A DNA stretch of 64,000 bases from Caballeronia sordidicola. GTDB lineage: Bacteria > Pseudomonadota > Gammaproteobacteria > Burkholderiales > Burkholderiaceae. The DNA lies in assembly GCF_002220365.1 (NCBI RefSeq), contig NZ_MTHB01000191.1:62001-126000 (forward strand). Direction: 5' to 3'. Below the pieces are notes generated by a model, which worked only from the letters and a program-made list of their open reading frames with translations, was not told where the DNA came from and made no database searches. Positions 1 through 10,634 of the stretch are shown here, one piece after another (positions within the stretch are counted from its first letter, which is position 1; every line of letters starts with the position of its first letter). The position numbers and the translations under genes are program-made.

Positions 1-1
1 G

Positions 2-730
2 CTTCTTGCCGGCAGCGGCATCATTGCGGCGTCGCTCGGACGCAAGACGCAGGACCCCTTGAGCTTGCGGACCATTCCCCACGTGCACGGCGCGGCGCGC
101 GACGTGTTCGCCACGACGGCGGAAGTGGTGAATCGCGAACTGGCTTCGGTCACCGATAACCCCGTCGTCGCCGGCACGCTTGCGTCGCCGCGGGTGTTTT
201 CGCAGGCGCATGCGGTGGGCGCTTCCATCGGCCTGGCGATGGATAGCCTGGGCACTGCGGTGGCGGAGGTTGCAGCAATGGCCGAGCGGCGCATTGACCG
301 GCTGGTGAATCCGCTGGTCAGCGGCTTGCCCGCTTTTCTCGCCGATGGCGGCGGCACGTGTTCCGGTTTCATGATCGCGCAATACACGGCGGCATCACTG
401 GTTGCTCACAACCGCCGCCTTGCGATGCCGGCGAGCCTGGATGGGGGCATCACCTCCGGCTTGCAGGAGGACCATCTGTGTCACGCGACACCAGCTGCGT
501 TGAAGGCGCTGGAAATCATCGCCAATGCCGAGCGGATCTTTGCTATCGAACTGCTGGCGGCGACCCAGGCGTATGACCTGCAACCCGCCGACGTGTCGCG
601 CGCACCTAGAACCGACGCAATTTATCGAAGCGTCCGTGCTGTTATCTCCCGATACCGCGACGACCGGCCTTTGGCAGGCGATATCGCCGCCGCTTGGGCG
701 TTTGTCCACGAGGCAAGCCCCGAGTTCTAA
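2..730 (+). CDS. hutH: Histidine ammonia-lyase family protein (HutH), C-terminal part
   Basis: This is the last 242 residues of an aromatic amino-acid lyase; the N-terminus with the MIO cofactor triad lies before the window. The fragment opens within the family motif QDPLSLR followed by HVHG and contains a conserved QEDH core. HutH deaminates histidine to urocanate, and the next gene is hutU, which supports the assignment. Usual HutH proteins of the group read QEDHVSM at this motif, whereas this one reads QEDHLCH, and its neighbourhood is also unusual, so it is a divergent member or second copy. The stop is followed by a 277-bp gap with operators, so hutU probably also has its own promoter. 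Confidence 0.85.
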   Translation, partial: LLAGSGIIAASLGRKTQDPLSLRTIPHVHGAARDVFATTAEVVNRELASVTDNPVVAGTLASPRVFSQAHAVGASIGLAMDSLGTAVAEVAAMAERRIDRLVNPLVSGLPAFLADGGGTCSGFMIAQYTAASLVAHNRRLAMPASLDGGITSGLQEDHLCHATPAALKALEIIANAERIFAIELLAATQAYDLQPADVSRAPRTDAIYRSVRAVISRYRDDRPLAGDIAAAWAFVHEASPEF

Positions 731-740
731 TTCATCGGGT

Positions 741-753
741 CTTGTATAGACAG
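741..753. promoter_or_regulatory. Putative HutC operator 1
   Basis: CTTGTATAGACAG contains the GT-N-TA-N-AC core recognised by GntR/HutC-family repressors. It lies 10 bp after the hutH stop and 255 bp before hutU. It matches a second, better palindrome further downstream. HutC normally represses hut genes until urocanate binds it; no hutC gene is visible in the window, so the assignment rests on motif and context. Confidence 0.5.
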
Positions 754-904
754 ATCGAGCGCGCTCCATCGGCGCCGATTCCGCTTTTTTACGCGAAATC
801 GGCGTCTGCCGCCCAATTTATAACGGGCTATCTATTTCATTCAAGTAAACCCCTACCTGAATCGATCTGCGCACCGCTTGCGCTCTGATTTATTTTGATT
901 CAGA

Positions 905-917
905 CTTGTATATACAA
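905..917. promoter_or_regulatory. Putative HutC operator 2 in front of hutU
   Basis: CTTGTATATACAA includes a perfect 12-bp palindrome, TTGTATATACAA, at 906-917 and fits the GT-N-TA-N-AC core of HutC operators. It lies about 90 bp upstream of the hutU start, a plausible place for a repressor site over the hutU promoter. Confidence 0.6.
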
Positions 918-1007
918 CTTGCCGACTAACTTTCAACGCTGGGTGAAACCCAGTGAAATTGGCTGCAAGATACCGAATGTTGACCATCCCGTCCGAGGAG
1001 TGCTTTG

Positions 1008-2690
1008 ATGAAAAACCACAACCCGCGTCCCCTGCGCGCACCGCGCGGCACCGAGCTTACGTGCAAGAGCTGGCTCACCGAAGCACCCTATCGGATGCTG
1101 CTGAACAACCTGGATCCAGAGGTCGCCGAGAACCCGGACAAGCTGGTGGTCTATGGCGGTATAGGCCGCGCTGCCCGCAACTGGGAATGCCTCGATAAAA
1201 TTCTCGAAACGCTGCAACGTCTGGAAAGCGATGAGTCGCTGCTGGTTCAGTCCGGCAAGCCCGTCGGCGTGTTCAAGACGCACGCGGACGCGCCGCGCGT
1301 GTTGATCGCGAACTCCAACCTCGTGCCGAAATGGGCGACGTGGGAACACTTCAACGAACTCGACCGTAAAGGTCTCTTCATGTACGGCCAGATGACGGCC
1401 GGAAGCTGGATCTACATCGGCAGCCAGGGAATCGTGCAGGGTACGTACGAAACCTTCGTCGAAGCCGCGCGGCAGCACTTTAACGGCGACTGGAAGGGCC
1501 GCTGGATCCTGACCGCAGGTCTGGGCGGCATGGGCGGCGCGCAGCCGCTGGCAGCGACGCTGGCGGGTGCGGTATCGCTGAATATCGAGTGCGACCAGAC
1601 GCGTATTGATTTCCGTCTGCGTACGCGTTATGTCGACAAACAAGCGAAGGACATCGACCACGCGCTTGAACTGATCAAGCAGCACACGGCCGCCGGCGAC
1701 GCTGTGTCGATCGCGCTGCTGGGCAACGCCGCCGAAGTGCTGCCGGAACTGGTGCGCCGCGCCAAGGCGGGCGGGATCAAGCCGGATCTGGTCACCGATC
1801 AGACTTCGTCGCACGATCTGATCAACGGTTATCTGCCGGCTGGCTGGAGCCTCGAAAAGTGGCGCGCGGCATCGCAGGATGAGTCCCAGCACGTTGAACT
1901 GAAGGCCGCCGCACAACGTTCATGCGCGCAGCACGTTCAGGCAATGCTCGATTTCCACGCCATGGGCATTCACGCTGTCGATTACGGCAACAACCTGCGC
2001 CAGGTCGCTTTCGACGACGGCGTCAAGAATGCATTCGATTTTCCCGGCTTCGTTCCGGCGTACATTCGTCCGCTGTTTTGCGAAGGCAAGGGTCCGTTCC
2101 GCTGGGTCGCGTTGTCCGGCGATCCGGAAGATATCTACAAGACCGATGCCAAGCTGAAAGAACTGTTCCCGCACAACGCGGGCATGAACCGCTGGCTCGA
2201 CATGGCGCGTGATCGCATCGCGTTCCAGGGTTTGCCGGCGCGGATTTGCTGGCTGGGCCTGGGCGAGCGTCATGTCGCCGGTCTCGCATTCAATGAAATG
2301 GTCAAGAGTGGCGAGCTGAAAGCGCCGATCGTGATCGGTCGCGATCACCTGGATACGGGTTCGGTCGCCAGCCCGAATCGCGAGACGGAAAGCATGAAGG
2401 ACGGCACGGATGCCGTCTCGGACTGGCCGCTGCTCAACGCGTTGTTGAACACCGCGGGCGGCGCGACGTGGGTCAGCTTGCATCATGGCGGCGGCGTCGG
2501 CATGGGCTATTCGCAACACGCGGGCATGGTGATCGTTGCCGACGGCACCGACGCAGCGCAAAAGCGTCTTGCGCGCGTGCTGGTGAACGACTGCGCGTCG
2601 GGCGTGATGCGTCATGGCGATGCCGGTTACGAGCAAGCCATTGAATGCGCGAAGAACTTCGGCCTCGATCTGCCGTTCATCACGACCTGA
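1008..2690 (+). CDS. hutU: Urocanate hydratase
   Basis: This cytoplasmic NAD-dependent enzyme converts urocanate to imidazolone propionate, step two of histidine degradation. The 560-residue length is normal for the family. Glycine-rich NAD-binding segments ([10 protein letters not shown]) sit near residues 170-180. The signature around Cys414 ([14 protein letters not shown]) corresponds to the active-site region, and the conserved [18 protein letters not shown] follows. The start is the ATG at 1008, preceded by GAGGAG at 996-1001; a TTG three bases earlier is ignored. hutD begins two bases after the stop, so the genes are cotranscribed. Confidence 0.98.
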   Translation: MKNHNPRPLRAPRGTELTCKSWLTEAPYRMLLNNLDPEVAENPDKLVVYGGIGRAARNWECLDKILETLQRLESDESLLVQSGKPVGVFKTHADAPRVLIANSNLVPKWATWEHFNELDRKGLFMYGQMTAGSWIYIGSQGIVQGTYETFVEAARQHFNGDWKGRWILTAGLGGMGGAQPLAATLAGAVSLNIECDQTRIDFRLRTRYVDKQAKDIDHALELIKQHTAAGDAVSIALLGNAAEVLPELVRRAKAGGIKPDLVTDQTSSHDLINGYLPAGWSLEKWRAASQDESQHVELKAAAQRSCAQHVQAMLDFHAMGIHAVDYGNNLRQVAFDDGVKNAFDFPGFVPAYIRPLFCEGKGPFRWVALSGDPEDIYKTDAKLKELFPHNAGMNRWLDMARDRIAFQGLPARICWLGLGERHVAGLAFNEMVKSGELKAPIVIGRDHLDTGSVASPNRETESMKDGTDAVSDWPLLNALLNTAGGATWVSLHHGGGVGMGYSQHAGMVIVADGTDAAQKRLARVLVNDCASGVMRHGDAGYEQAIECAKNFGLDLPFITT

Positions 2691-2692
2691 TC

Positions 2693-3274
2693 ATGGCGGC
2701 GGCCTTCAGCATTATTCGCGCGGCCGACTTGAAGGCCGTGCCGTGGAAGAATGGCGGCGGCGCGACACGCGAGATCGCCGCGTCGCCGCCAGGTGCTGCC
2801 TTTGACGCCTTCGACTGGCGCGTGAGCGTCGCGGATGTATCGGAGGCTGGGGCGTTCTCGGTGTTCGAGGGCATTGATCGCGTGCTGGCGTTGATCGAAG
2901 GCGCGCAGATGGTGCTCATCGATTCAGACGGCCCGCGGCATGTCCTCGCTCGCTGGGATTCGCTCGCGTTCGCGGGCGAAAAAAAGATAACGGCAGAGTT
3001 GCCGCACGGCCCGACGCGGGATTTCAACCTCATGTTGAGGCGCGATCGCGTGTCGGGAAATGTGACGGTTCGGCGTGATGCTCAAGCGTTGAGCGTGGAG
3101 CAGGGTAGCGTTGTGCTCGTCTGTGCGCTTGGCGAATTTGCGGTTGATGGCGAGCGTTTGTCTCAAGGCGATGCGCTTGTTTTTGAGGCCAGAGAACATG
3201 CTTCGTTAAACGTCGAACCGGTTTCAGAAGGCGCGGTTCTCATCGACGCCCGTATTGTTTCAAAGGATCGCTGA
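2693..3274 (+). CDS. hutD: HutD family protein
   Basis: The 193-residue HutD protein is a cupin-like factor found in many proteobacterial hut operons. It is thought to limit hut expression or the intermediate level, not to catalyse a step of the pathway. The N-terminus carries the family motif [14 protein letters not shown]. The start is the ATG at 2693, two bases after the hutU stop; in-frame upstream codons would run into hutU. The gene ends one base before the hutI start, consistent with a tight operon. Confidence 0.93.
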   Translation: MAAAFSIIRAADLKAVPWKNGGGATREIAASPPGAAFDAFDWRVSVADVSEAGAFSVFEGIDRVLALIEGAQMVLIDSDGPRHVLARWDSLAFAGEKKITAELPHGPTRDFNLMLRRDRVSGNVTVRRDAQALSVEQGSVVLVCALGEFAVDGERLSQGDALVFEAREHASLNVEPVSEGAVLIDARIVSKDR

Positions 3275-3275
3275 C

Positions 3276-4508
3276 ATGACCGAGACCGATAACAGCGCAC
3301 AAATCTGGCGCAATGCACGTCTTGCAGCGCGTGCCGATCCGGCAGATGTACTGGAAAACGCGGCGATTGTCGTGCGCGACGGGCGTATCGAATGGTTCGG
3401 CGCTGAAGCTGAAATACCTTCAGCATTTGCCGGAGCGGCAAGTCACGATCTGGAAGGGCGGATCGTGACGCCGGGTCTCGTCGATTGCCACACGCATCTC
3501 GTCTACGCGGGAAACCGTGCGGAAGAATTCGCGATGCGGCTCGAAGGGGCGAGTTATGAAGATATCGCGAAACGCGGCGGCGGTATTGTCTCGACGGTGC
3601 GCAACACGCGGGCCGCGAGCGAGGACGAATTGTTCACACAGTCGCTGCGCCGGCTGGATGCGTTGCTCGCCGAAGGCGTGACCGCGCTGGAAATCAAATC
3701 AGGTTACGGGCTGGACGTGGCGACCGAACGCAAGATGCTGCGCGTTGCGCGGCGGCTCGCGGCGGCCCGGCCGGTGACGATCGCCACGACGTTCCTTGGC
3801 GCGCACGCGTTGCCGCCGGAATACGCAGGCCGTGCCGATGACTACATCGCCCACGTTTGCAGCGAGATGTTGCCGGCGCTCGCAGCAGAAGGCCTGGTCG
3901 ATGCGGTCGATGTGTTCTGCGAGCGCATTGCGTTCACGCTCGAGCAAGCGGGGCGTGTGTTTGACGCGGCATCGAAACTGAATCTGCCGGTGAAAATGCA
4001 CGCCGAGCAGTTGTCGCTGATGGGCGGCGCGGCGCTTGCGGCGAAGCATCACGCGCTATCCGCCGATCACCTCGAATTCCTCGACGAAGCCGGTGCAATC
4101 GCGATGCGCGAAGCCGGCACTGTCGCCGTGTTGTTGCCGGGCGCGTTTTATTTCATCCGCGAAAAGCAGCTGCCGCCGATCGACCTGCTGCGTCGCCACG
4201 GCGTGCCAATAGCGCTTGCCACCGACAGCAATCCGGGCACATCGCCGAGTACGTCGCTGCTGCTGATGCTCAACATGGGCTGCACGTTGTTTCGTTTGTC
4301 CGTGGCGGAAGTGCTCGCCGGCGTGACGCGTCACGGCGCGAAAGCGCTGGGCCACACAGAGGTGAGCGGCGAGATCACCGTTGGCGCGAAGGCGGATTTT
4401 GTAGCGTGGGATATCGAAACGCTCGCGGAGTTGGCGTACTGGACCGGCCTTGATCGGTGCGCGCTGGTCGTGCGCCACGGCGCCGTCACCGTGGATAAAC
4501 GAAAATAA
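3276..4508 (+). CDS. hutI: Imidazolonepropionase
   Basis: This metal-dependent amidohydrolase hydrolyses imidazolone propionate to N-formimino-L-glutamate. Its 410 residues contain the metal-binding HTH motif at residues 72-74 ([10 protein letters not shown]), a second histidine near 242 in MHAEQ, and the late DSNPGT segment typical of the superfamily. The ATG at 3276 is preceded by AAGGAT. The gene lies one base after hutD and feeds the HutF step encoded next. Confidence 0.97.
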   Translation: MTETDNSAQIWRNARLAARADPADVLENAAIVVRDGRIEWFGAEAEIPSAFAGAASHDLEGRIVTPGLVDCHTHLVYAGNRAEEFAMRLEGASYEDIAKRGGGIVSTVRNTRAASEDELFTQSLRRLDALLAEGVTALEIKSGYGLDVATERKMLRVARRLAAARPVTIATTFLGAHALPPEYAGRADDYIAHVCSEMLPALAAEGLVDAVDVFCERIAFTLEQAGRVFDAASKLNLPVKMHAEQLSLMGGAALAAKHHALSADHLEFLDEAGAIAMREAGTVAVLLPGAFYFIREKQLPPIDLLRRHGVPIALATDSNPGTSPSTSLLLMLNMGCTLFRLSVAEVLAGVTRHGAKALGHTEVSGEITVGAKADFVAWDIETLAELAYWTGLDRCALVVRHGAVTVDKRK

Positions 4509-4530
4509 GCGGAATTAAGCGGAACACGCC

Positions 4531-5916
4531 ATGACACGAAATAGCTTGTATGCCGAACACGCGCGTTTGCAAGATGGCTGGCGTCGCGATGTGCTGCTGG
4601 AATGGAACGATGACGGTACCTTGGTCGCCGTCACGCCGGACAGCACGCAACCGGCTGGCGTGATTGAAGCCAAGGGTCCGGTGCTCGCCGGCATGCCGAA
4701 TCTTCACTCGCATGCGTTCCAGCGCGCGATGGCGGGGCTCACCGAATATCGCGCGAACCCTACTGATAGCTTCTGGAGCTGGCGCGACCTGATGTACCGG
4801 TTTGCCGCGCGCATTTCCCCGGAAAGCATTGGCGACATCGCGCGCTGGCTTTATATCGAAATGTTGAAGGCGGGTTACACGTCGGTCTGCGAGTTTCACT
4901 ACGTGCATCACGCGCCAGACGGCAAACCCTACGCGAATCCTGCTGAAATGGCCGCTCGTGTGGTCGATGCCGCAGCACAAACCGGCATCGGCATGACGAT
5001 GTTGCCCGTGCTTTATCAATACAGTGGTTTCGGCGAGCGCGAGCCCACGTCCGGTCAGGCGCGTTTTGTTCATACGCCGGAAAGCCTGCTCGATGCCCTC
5101 GTTTCATTGCGCTCGACGCATCCTGAAAACGGCAACCTGCGATACGGCGTGGCGCCGCATTCGCTGCGTGCTGTATCGAAGGAGTCGCTGGGCCGTTTGC
5201 TCAGCGGGCTCGACAGTGCTTTTCCGGGCGCGCCGGTGCATATCCACATAGCCGAGCAGACGGCGGAAGTCGATGCGTGTCTCGAGACGCTGAAGGCGCG
5301 GCCAGTGCGCTGGCTGCTCGATAACTTCGACGTGAACGAACGCTGGTGTCTCGTGCATGCCACGCATGTCGACGAAAACGAAGTCCGCGCAATGGCCGCA
5401 AGTGGCGCCGTTGCGGGTCTTTGCCTGACAACCGAAGCGAATCTCGGCGACGGCATTTTCCCCGCGCATGCCTATCTGAACGACGGCGGACGTTTCGGGC
5501 TTGGCTCGGACAGCCATATCGCGGTCGACTGGCGCTCCGAACTGCGCTTGCTGGAATACGGACAACGGTTGACGAGGCGACAGCGCAACGTGCTGGCGTC
5601 GAACGAACAGGTGCACGTCGCCGATCGTCTCTTCGATGTCGCGGGCCAAGGCGGTGCCAGCGCCACCGGCCGTGCAGTCGGCGTGCTGGAAGTGGGGCGC
5701 CGGGCGGATTTCATCGTGCTCGATCCCGATCATCCGGCTATTGCCGGGCATGCGCCGGACGCGTGGTTATCGGGTGTGGTGTTTTGCGAACACGGCGAGA
5801 CGCCCGTGCTGGATGTGAGCGTTGGCGGAAAGCTCGTGGTTGAGGCACGCCGGCATGGCAATGAAGAAGAGTCGTTCGGGCGGTATCGAAACACCCTGGC
5901 CGGATTGCTCAAATAA
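4531..5916 (+). CDS. hutF: Formimidoylglutamate deiminase
   Basis: HutF removes ammonia from N-formimino-L-glutamate to give N-formylglutamate. It is an amidohydrolase of 461 residues with the HSHAFQR metal motif in its first third, HIAEQ in the middle and the GSDSH motif near residue 330. Together with hutG it shows that this organism uses the two-step deiminase/deformylase ending and not the single-step formiminoglutamase. It follows hutI after 22 bases. Confidence 0.96.
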   Translation: MTRNSLYAEHARLQDGWRRDVLLEWNDDGTLVAVTPDSTQPAGVIEAKGPVLAGMPNLHSHAFQRAMAGLTEYRANPTDSFWSWRDLMYRFAARISPESIGDIARWLYIEMLKAGYTSVCEFHYVHHAPDGKPYANPAEMAARVVDAAAQTGIGMTMLPVLYQYSGFGEREPTSGQARFVHTPESLLDALVSLRSTHPENGNLRYGVAPHSLRAVSKESLGRLLSGLDSAFPGAPVHIHIAEQTAEVDACLETLKARPVRWLLDNFDVNERWCLVHATHVDENEVRAMAASGAVAGLCLTTEANLGDGIFPAHAYLNDGGRFGLGSDSHIAVDWRSELRLLEYGQRLTRRQRNVLASNEQVHVADRLFDVAGQGGASATGRAVGVLEVGRRADFIVLDPDHPAIAGHAPDAWLSGVVFCEHGETPVLDVSVGGKLVVEARRHGNEEESFGRYRNTLAGLLK

Positions 5917-5928
5917 AGGACGCAGCCT

Positions 5929-6729
5929 GTGACTGATCAAGTTTTTACGCTGAAGCGTGGCACTGCGCCGTTGCTGATTTCGATTCCCCATGCCGGCACG
6001 CAGATTCCCGCCGACATAGCCGCCTCAATGACGCCGATCGCCCGTGAAGTCGATGACACGGACTGGCATCTTGAACGTCTCTACGCGTTTGCATTGGAGA
6101 TGGGCGCGTCGATCCTCGTGCCCGCGAATTCGCGTTACGTGATTGACTTGAACCGTCCGCCGGATGGCGCGAATCTTTATCCAGGACGCGATACGACCGG
6201 CCTGTGTCCCGTCGATACCTTCAACAGCGATCCCTTGTATCCCGCAGGCGCTGCACCTTCAGAGGCGCAGATCGCCGAGCGTCGCGAGAAATATTGGCGG
6301 CCTTACCACGATGCGCTGGCGGAAGAACTGGCGCGTTTGAAAACCGCGCATGGCAAGGCATTGCTGTGGGAAGCGCATTCCATCCGTTCGCACGTGCCGC
6401 GTTTCTTCGATGGCAAGCTTTCCGACTTCAACTTCGGCACGGCGAGTGGGGAAAGCGCGGTTGCGGGTCTCGCGGAAAAGCTCGAAGCGATGGTGGTCGA
6501 GCAAGGCGCGTACACGGCTGTGGCTAACGGGCGCTTCAAGGGCGGCTACATCACGCGGCACTACGGCGCGCCGCAGGACGGTATTCACGCGGTGCAGCTC
6601 GAGTTGTCGCAAGTGACTTATATGGAAGAGACGCGGCCGTACGCCTATGACGAAGCCCGCGCCGCACGGGTCGCGCCGTTGATGCGGAATCTCGTGCGAT
6701 GCGCGCTGGATGCGGCACTGTTGGCGTGA
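5929..6729 (+). CDS. hutG: N-formylglutamate deformylase
   Basis: The last hut gene encodes a 266-residue enzyme that hydrolyses N-formylglutamate to glutamate and formate. Family features are SIPHAGTQIP near the N-terminus, the DTDWHLERLY segment, and the WEAHSIRS motif with its putative metal histidine. Translation probably starts at the GTG at 5929, placed after AAAGGACG. A strong terminator follows about 50 bases downstream. Confidence 0.95.
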   Translation: MTDQVFTLKRGTAPLLISIPHAGTQIPADIAASMTPIAREVDDTDWHLERLYAFALEMGASILVPANSRYVIDLNRPPDGANLYPGRDTTGLCPVDTFNSDPLYPAGAAPSEAQIAERREKYWRPYHDALAEELARLKTAHGKALLWEAHSIRSHVPRFFDGKLSDFNFGTASGESAVAGLAEKLEAMVVEQGAYTAVANGRFKGGYITRHYGAPQDGIHAVQLELSQVTYMEETRPYAYDEARAARVAPLMRNLVRCALDAALLA

Positions 6730-6779
6730 CCGGAAGGTCGGCCGATATAACTGCCGCCCATTGCTCCAAGGCAGAAACG

Positions 6780-6815
6780 AAAAAGCCATTCCAACTCGTG
6801 TTGGAATGGCTTTTT
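6780..6815. terminator. Bidirectional intrinsic terminator between hutG and nadB
   Basis: A perfect 16-bp stem (AAAAAGCCATTCCAAC paired with its complement) closes a 4-base loop. A-rich and T-rich ends on the two sides let it stop both the hut operon on the plus strand and nadB on the minus strand. Confidence 0.93.
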
Positions 6816-6885
6816 CGCTCTTAGCTAACGTAACGGGCTATTGCTGAATACACGCTATCGCCGCTTAATCCGCGATTCCCTTCGT

Positions 6886-8484
6886 TCAAATTTCCCTGCG
6901 TTTCGCGGCCGGTGGTGTCAATACGGTCGGCAGCGCCTTCGGCAACGTCTCCGGCCAGTCGCGGCTGAAATGCAAACCGCGGCTTTCGCGCCGTGAGCAT
7001 GCACTCTCCACAATCAGCGAAGCGACATCAACAAGATTACGCAATTCGAGCAGGTCGCGGCTCACCTTGAAGTTCGCGTAGTACTCGTGGATCTCGTCGC
7101 GAAGCAGCGCGATCCGATGCTCGGCGCGCGCGAGCCTTTTATCGGTACGCACAATGCCCACGTAATTCCACATCAGCCGCCGCAACTCGTCCCAGTTGTG
7201 CGCGACCACGACTTCCTCGTCTGGATCGGAAACGCGGCTTTCATCCCAGGCGGGCAGGGGTCCATGACCGCTTGCCGCGAAACCATCCTCTTCCATGGCT
7301 TGCGCCGCTGCACGCCCGACCACCAGGCACTCGAGCAGAGAGTTGCTTGCCAGCCGGTTCGCACCGTGCAGCCCCGTGCACGATGTTTCGCCCACGGCAT
7401 AAAGGCCCGCGCGATCCGTGCGGCCGGCAAGATCGGTGACCACGCCTCCGCACGTGTAATGCGCGGCAGGCACGACGGGAATAGGCTGTTTCGTGATATC
7501 GATACCGAACTCGCGGCAGCGCGCAAGGATGGTGGGGAAGTGCTCCTGGAGGAACGCTTCCGGCTGATGGCTGATATCGAGATACACGCAATCAATACCG
7601 CGCTTCTTGATCTCGAAGTCGATCGCCCGGGCGACGATATCGCGCGGTGCGAGTTCAGCGCGTTCGTCGTGGGCGGGCATGAACCGTGTGCCGTCGGGCA
7701 GGCGCAGGATGCCGCCTTCGCCGCGTACGGCTTCTGAAATCAGGAAGGACTTCGCGTACGGATGGAAGAGGCAAGTCGGATGGAACTGGATGAATTCCAT
7801 GTTCGATACCCGGCAGCCGGCGCGCCACGCCATTGCAATACCATCGCCGGTCGCCGTATCCGGATTGGTCGTGTACAGATACACCTTGCCGGCGCCGCCG
7901 GTCGCGAGCACGGTATGCGGCGCCTCGATGGTGACGGTGCGTCCGCTTGCAAGATCGAGCGCATAAAGCCCATGACAGCGATGCCCGGGCAACCCAAGGC
8001 GCTCGGACGTGATCAGGTCAATGGCGTGATGATCTTCCAGGACCGTGATGTTCGGATGATTGCGCACGCGCTCGTTGAGCGTAGTGACCACGGCGTGACC
8101 GGTTGCATCGGCGGCATGAATGATTCGCCGATGACTATGACCGCCTTCACGCGTCAGATGAAAGCCGAGCTCGGCGGAAAGATCCTTCGTGAACGGCACG
8201 CCTTCGTTGATCAGCCATTCGATGGCCGCACGCCCGTTTTCCACGATGAACCGTGTAGCCGCCTCGTCGCACAAGCCACCGCCGGCGATCAACGTGTCGC
8301 GAACGTGGTTGTCGATACTGTCGGCCGAGTCGAGCACGGCCGCGATACCACCCTGGGCCCAGTCGCTGGCGCCTTCGCTTACGCTGCGCTTGGCGAGGAT
8401 GGCAACGCGCCGCGTATCCGCCAGATTCAGCGCCACGCTCAAGCCCGCCAGCCCGCTACCGATGATTGCCACGTCGAAATTCAT
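6886..8484 (-). CDS. nadB: L-aspartate oxidase
   Basis: NadB oxidises L-aspartate to iminoaspartate with FAD, the first step of de novo NAD synthesis. The 532-residue protein starts with an FAD-binding Rossmann motif ([16 protein letters not shown]). It also has [16 protein letters not shown], the substrate-site HSHRRIIHA region, and [19 protein letters not shown] in the C-terminal half. nadA and nadC, often neighbours, are not in this window. The ATG at 8484 follows a GGAG in the minus-strand leader. Confidence 0.97.
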   Translation of the reverse strand: MNFDVAIIGSGLAGLSVALNLADTRRVAILAKRSVSEGASDWAQGGIAAVLDSADSIDNHVRDTLIAGGGLCDEAATRFIVENGRAAIEWLINEGVPFTKDLSAELGFHLTREGGHSHRRIIHAADATGHAVVTTLNERVRNHPNITVLEDHHAIDLITSERLGLPGHRCHGLYALDLASGRTVTIEAPHTVLATGGAGKVYLYTTNPDTATGDGIAMAWRAGCRVSNMEFIQFHPTCLFHPYAKSFLISEAVRGEGGILRLPDGTRFMPAHDERAELAPRDIVARAIDFEIKKRGIDCVYLDISHQPEAFLQEHFPTILARCREFGIDITKQPIPVVPAAHYTCGGVVTDLAGRTDRAGLYAVGETSCTGLHGANRLASNSLLECLVVGRAAAQAMEEDGFAASGHGPLPAWDESRVSDPDEEVVVAHNWDELRRLMWNYVGIVRTDKRLARAEHRIALLRDEIHEYYANFKVSRDLLELRNLVDVASLIVESACSRRESRGLHFSRDWPETLPKALPTVLTPPAAKRREI

Positions 8485-8718
8485 CCCGCCACGTCTCCGT
8501 CGATAGTTGTCCGCTGTGACTTTCGGGATTCATGCCGGTGGCATGGGAAAGCCTGGTCGGTAAGGATAACGCTTGGCACGCTACGCGCCCACTTGGCCGT
8601 TCGGCCAGTAGGGCGAACAGAGCGCGCAAGCGCGGACGGATGGAGCGCCGAGGGTTGCCAGAAGAGGGTGCCAGAAGCGGTTACCAGAACAGCGGCGCAA
8701 AAGATGGTATCGCCAAAG

Positions 8719-8748
8719 CAAAAAGCCTCGCGTGAGCGAGGCTTTTTG
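8719..8748 (-). terminator. Intrinsic terminator of the rpmB-rpmG operon
   Basis: A 13-bp stem, CAAAAAGCCTCGC and its complement, surrounds a GTGA loop and ends in a T run on the minus strand. It lies 27 bases past the rpmG stop. Confidence 0.9.
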
Positions 8749-8775
8749 TGATGCTGCAGCGAAAGAAACCGGATC

Positions 8776-8943
8776 TTATTTGATCTTGGTTTCTTTGTAT
8801 TCAACGTGCTTGCGGACAACGGGATCAAATTTCTTGATCGCCATCTTTTCCGGCATGTTGCGCTTGTTCTTCGTGGTCGTGTAGAAGTGACCCGTTCCTG
8901 CGGTCGATTCCAACTTGATCTTGTCGCGTGCGCCCTTGGCCAT
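8776..8943 (-). CDS. rpmG: 50S ribosomal protein L33
   Basis: L33 is a small protein of the large ribosomal subunit. The 55 residues begin [18 protein letters not shown] and include the conserved YTTTKNKRN and [11 protein letters not shown] segments. It has no cysteine, so it is the zinc-free form of L33. It sits 11 bases after rpmB, the usual rpmB-rpmG pair, and is followed by a terminator. Confidence 0.98.
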   Translation of the reverse strand: MAKGARDKIKLESTAGTGHFYTTTKNKRNMPEKMAIKKFDPVVRKHVEYKETKIK

Positions 8944-8954
8944 GTTCCTGCTCC

Positions 8955-9188
8955 TTAGACTTCGCCACGTGCGCGCAAATCTGCGAGCACGGAGTCGATG
9001 CCGTTTTTGTCGATCAGACGAAGGCCGGCGTTCGAGAGACGCAGACGAACCCAGCGGTTTTCGCTTTCAACGAAGAAGCGGCGGTTTTGCAGATTGGGCA
9101 GGAAACGACGCTTGGTGCGGTTGTTCGCATGGGAAACGTTGTTGCCGCTCATCGGCCCCTTCCCGGTTACTTGGCATACACGTGCCAT
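8955..9188 (-). CDS. rpmB: 50S ribosomal protein L28
   Basis: L28 is a 77-residue large-subunit protein. It starts [20 protein letters not shown] and continues with the family's [12 protein letters not shown] and [16 protein letters not shown] segments. The start is the ATG at 9188, preceded by AGGAG on the minus strand; the longer upstream reading frame has no support. It is the first gene of the rpmB-rpmG operon. Confidence 0.98.
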   Translation of the reverse strand: MARVCQVTGKGPMSGNNVSHANNRTKRRFLPNLQNRRFFVESENRWVRLRLSNAGLRLIDKNGIDSVLADLRARGEV

Positions 9189-9518
9189 GAGAGCACTCCT
9201 AATACGCTTTAATTCTGAGTTCGAACGCCAGATACATTTTGGACCGCTTCGGGCTACCCGAGAGGTTTGCCCGAAATGATGACCGCGTACGCTCGGAACA
9301 GGTTGGTTGAAAGAAGCAAACCGAGATTCTACCCGCAAAAAACCAGCAAAATCAACTCTTTTTGGTACCGGACAAGGTATCCAGCTATCGGGGCCGGGGC
9401 AGATTTCATGCGCTTTTCCGCTTGCGAAGCCCCGTTGGAGCTTGGTTTTGCCGCCTTCTTAGCCCGGCTGGCCATCAAATCAGTGAAGTCAGCGTTGGTT
9501 GGTGACTTTGGCTGCAAC
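9189..9518. other. Gene-free stretch between radC and rpmB
   Basis: About 330 bases separate the end of radC from the start of rpmB, both on the minus strand. It must hold the rpmB promoter and any radC terminator, but I see no clear stem-loop with a T run. A 62-codon minus-strand reading frame here has no ribosome binding site and no recognisable domain. Confidence 0.4.
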
Positions 9519-10295
9519 TCATGCCGGAATCCATCCCTGTCGCGAAAAAGAGAAAACCTCGTTCGAGGTCACCACCAGATGATCCAGCAGCCGGACGTCG
9601 ATCAGCGCGAGCGAATCCTGCAGAACCCGCGTGAGCCTGCGGTCGTTTGCGCTCGGCTCGACGCCGCCCGAGGGGTGATTATGCGCGACGATCAGGCTGG
9701 CCGCATTTAGCGTGAGCGCCCGCCGTACGATTTCCCGAGGATAGACGGCAACACGGGAGATCGATCCCTTCGCCGATTCGTCCACGGTGATCAGGCAATG
9801 TTTGATATCGAGAAACAGGGTGACGAACACTTCATTGGGCCGCGTGCCGATCAGCCATTTCAGATAGTCTTCCACAGCCTGCGGGGCGTCCAGCAAGGGC
9901 CGGTCGCGGGTTTTCTCCGCCAGTGAACGCTGGCACAACTCCGAGACGGCGAGCAGCAGCGCCGCCTTGGCCGGGCCGATACCGCCAAACCTGCGTAATT
10001 CCGTCGCAGTCGTGCCCAGCACGCCCCTAATCGATTCGAACCGAACCAGAAGGTCGCGCGCCAAGTCGACGGATGTCATGCCCGGGCGTCCGGTATTCAG
10101 GAACAACGCCAGCAACTCGGCGTCAGATAAGGTCTGAGCACCCAGTTTTAACAAGCGTTCGCGCGGACGATCGCGTGCGGGCCAGTCGAGCATGCGCATG
10201 ACGGCAGGCTCGATCCGTGCGAGAGGCTCCGCGGCGAGCAGGGCGGCCGCAGAATAGCGCGCGTTGTTTTGCACCAATTCGAGCCGGGCGTTCAT
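9519..10295 (-). CDS. radC: RadC family JAMM-domain protein
   Basis: The 258-residue protein has the RadC/UPF0758 layout: an N-terminal [13 protein letters not shown] segment, a helix-hairpin-helix ([14 protein letters not shown]) and a C-terminal JAB1/MPN domain. The metal-binding signature HNHPSG is followed by an aspartate in SANDRR. Despite the name, a direct role in DNA repair is not established for the family. The chosen ATG at 10295 has GGGAG upstream on the minus strand. An internal ATG about 32 codons later would give the more usual family length and cannot be excluded. Confidence 0.93.
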   Translation of the reverse strand: MNARLELVQNNARYSAAALLAAEPLARIEPAVMRMLDWPARDRPRERLLKLGAQTLSDAELLALFLNTGRPGMTSVDLARDLLVRFESIRGVLGTTATELRRFGGIGPAKAALLLAVSELCQRSLAEKTRDRPLLDAPQAVEDYLKWLIGTRPNEVFVTLFLDIKHCLITVDESAKGSISRVAVYPREIVRRALTLNAASLIVAHNHPSGGVEPSANDRRLTRVLQDSLALIDVRLLDHLVVTSNEVFSFSRQGWIPA

Positions 10296-10634
10296 TTCAC
10301 GCTCCCGCCCGCGTGCAATGGCGGGAAAGACGTTGGAACTGACGTGGAGACTAAGGTCGGAAGTGGCGACTGGCCGGCCCCTTCGTTATCACGCCGGGGC
10401 ATTGCTCGGAGCGAGGCGGGGCGGTCGCACTGTGGCTTACAATGGAGGTTTGGCGCCTCCCCGCGCGAGCGCTTGGCGCATTGCGCCGCGAGGCCGTTGG
10501 TCCCGGCGGTGCGGTACCCGGGTGCCAGCCAAGCTTTCGTCACGACTGCGTCCTGTCTGGACGCCCGGCCTTTTATCGGACGGCGGGACCGGCTGAGAAG
10601 GTAATTACGGCTCTTACGGCTATCACAATCAAAC
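10296..10634. other. Divergent promoter region of radC and fkpB
   Basis: These 339 bases separate the divergently transcribed radC and fkpB starts. A TACAAT hexamer at 10438-10443 lacks a good -35 partner, and no protein-like reading frame or stable terminator is evident. Confidence 0.4.

Noticed and set aside
933-1916. Long open frame antisense to hutU
   Set aside because: It follows the codon pattern of the hutU strand, as is common in GC-rich DNA, and has no family features or ribosome binding site.
9329-9517. 62-codon minus-strand frame starting right after radC
   Set aside because: It starts at a TTG with no ribosome binding site and has no recognisable domain.
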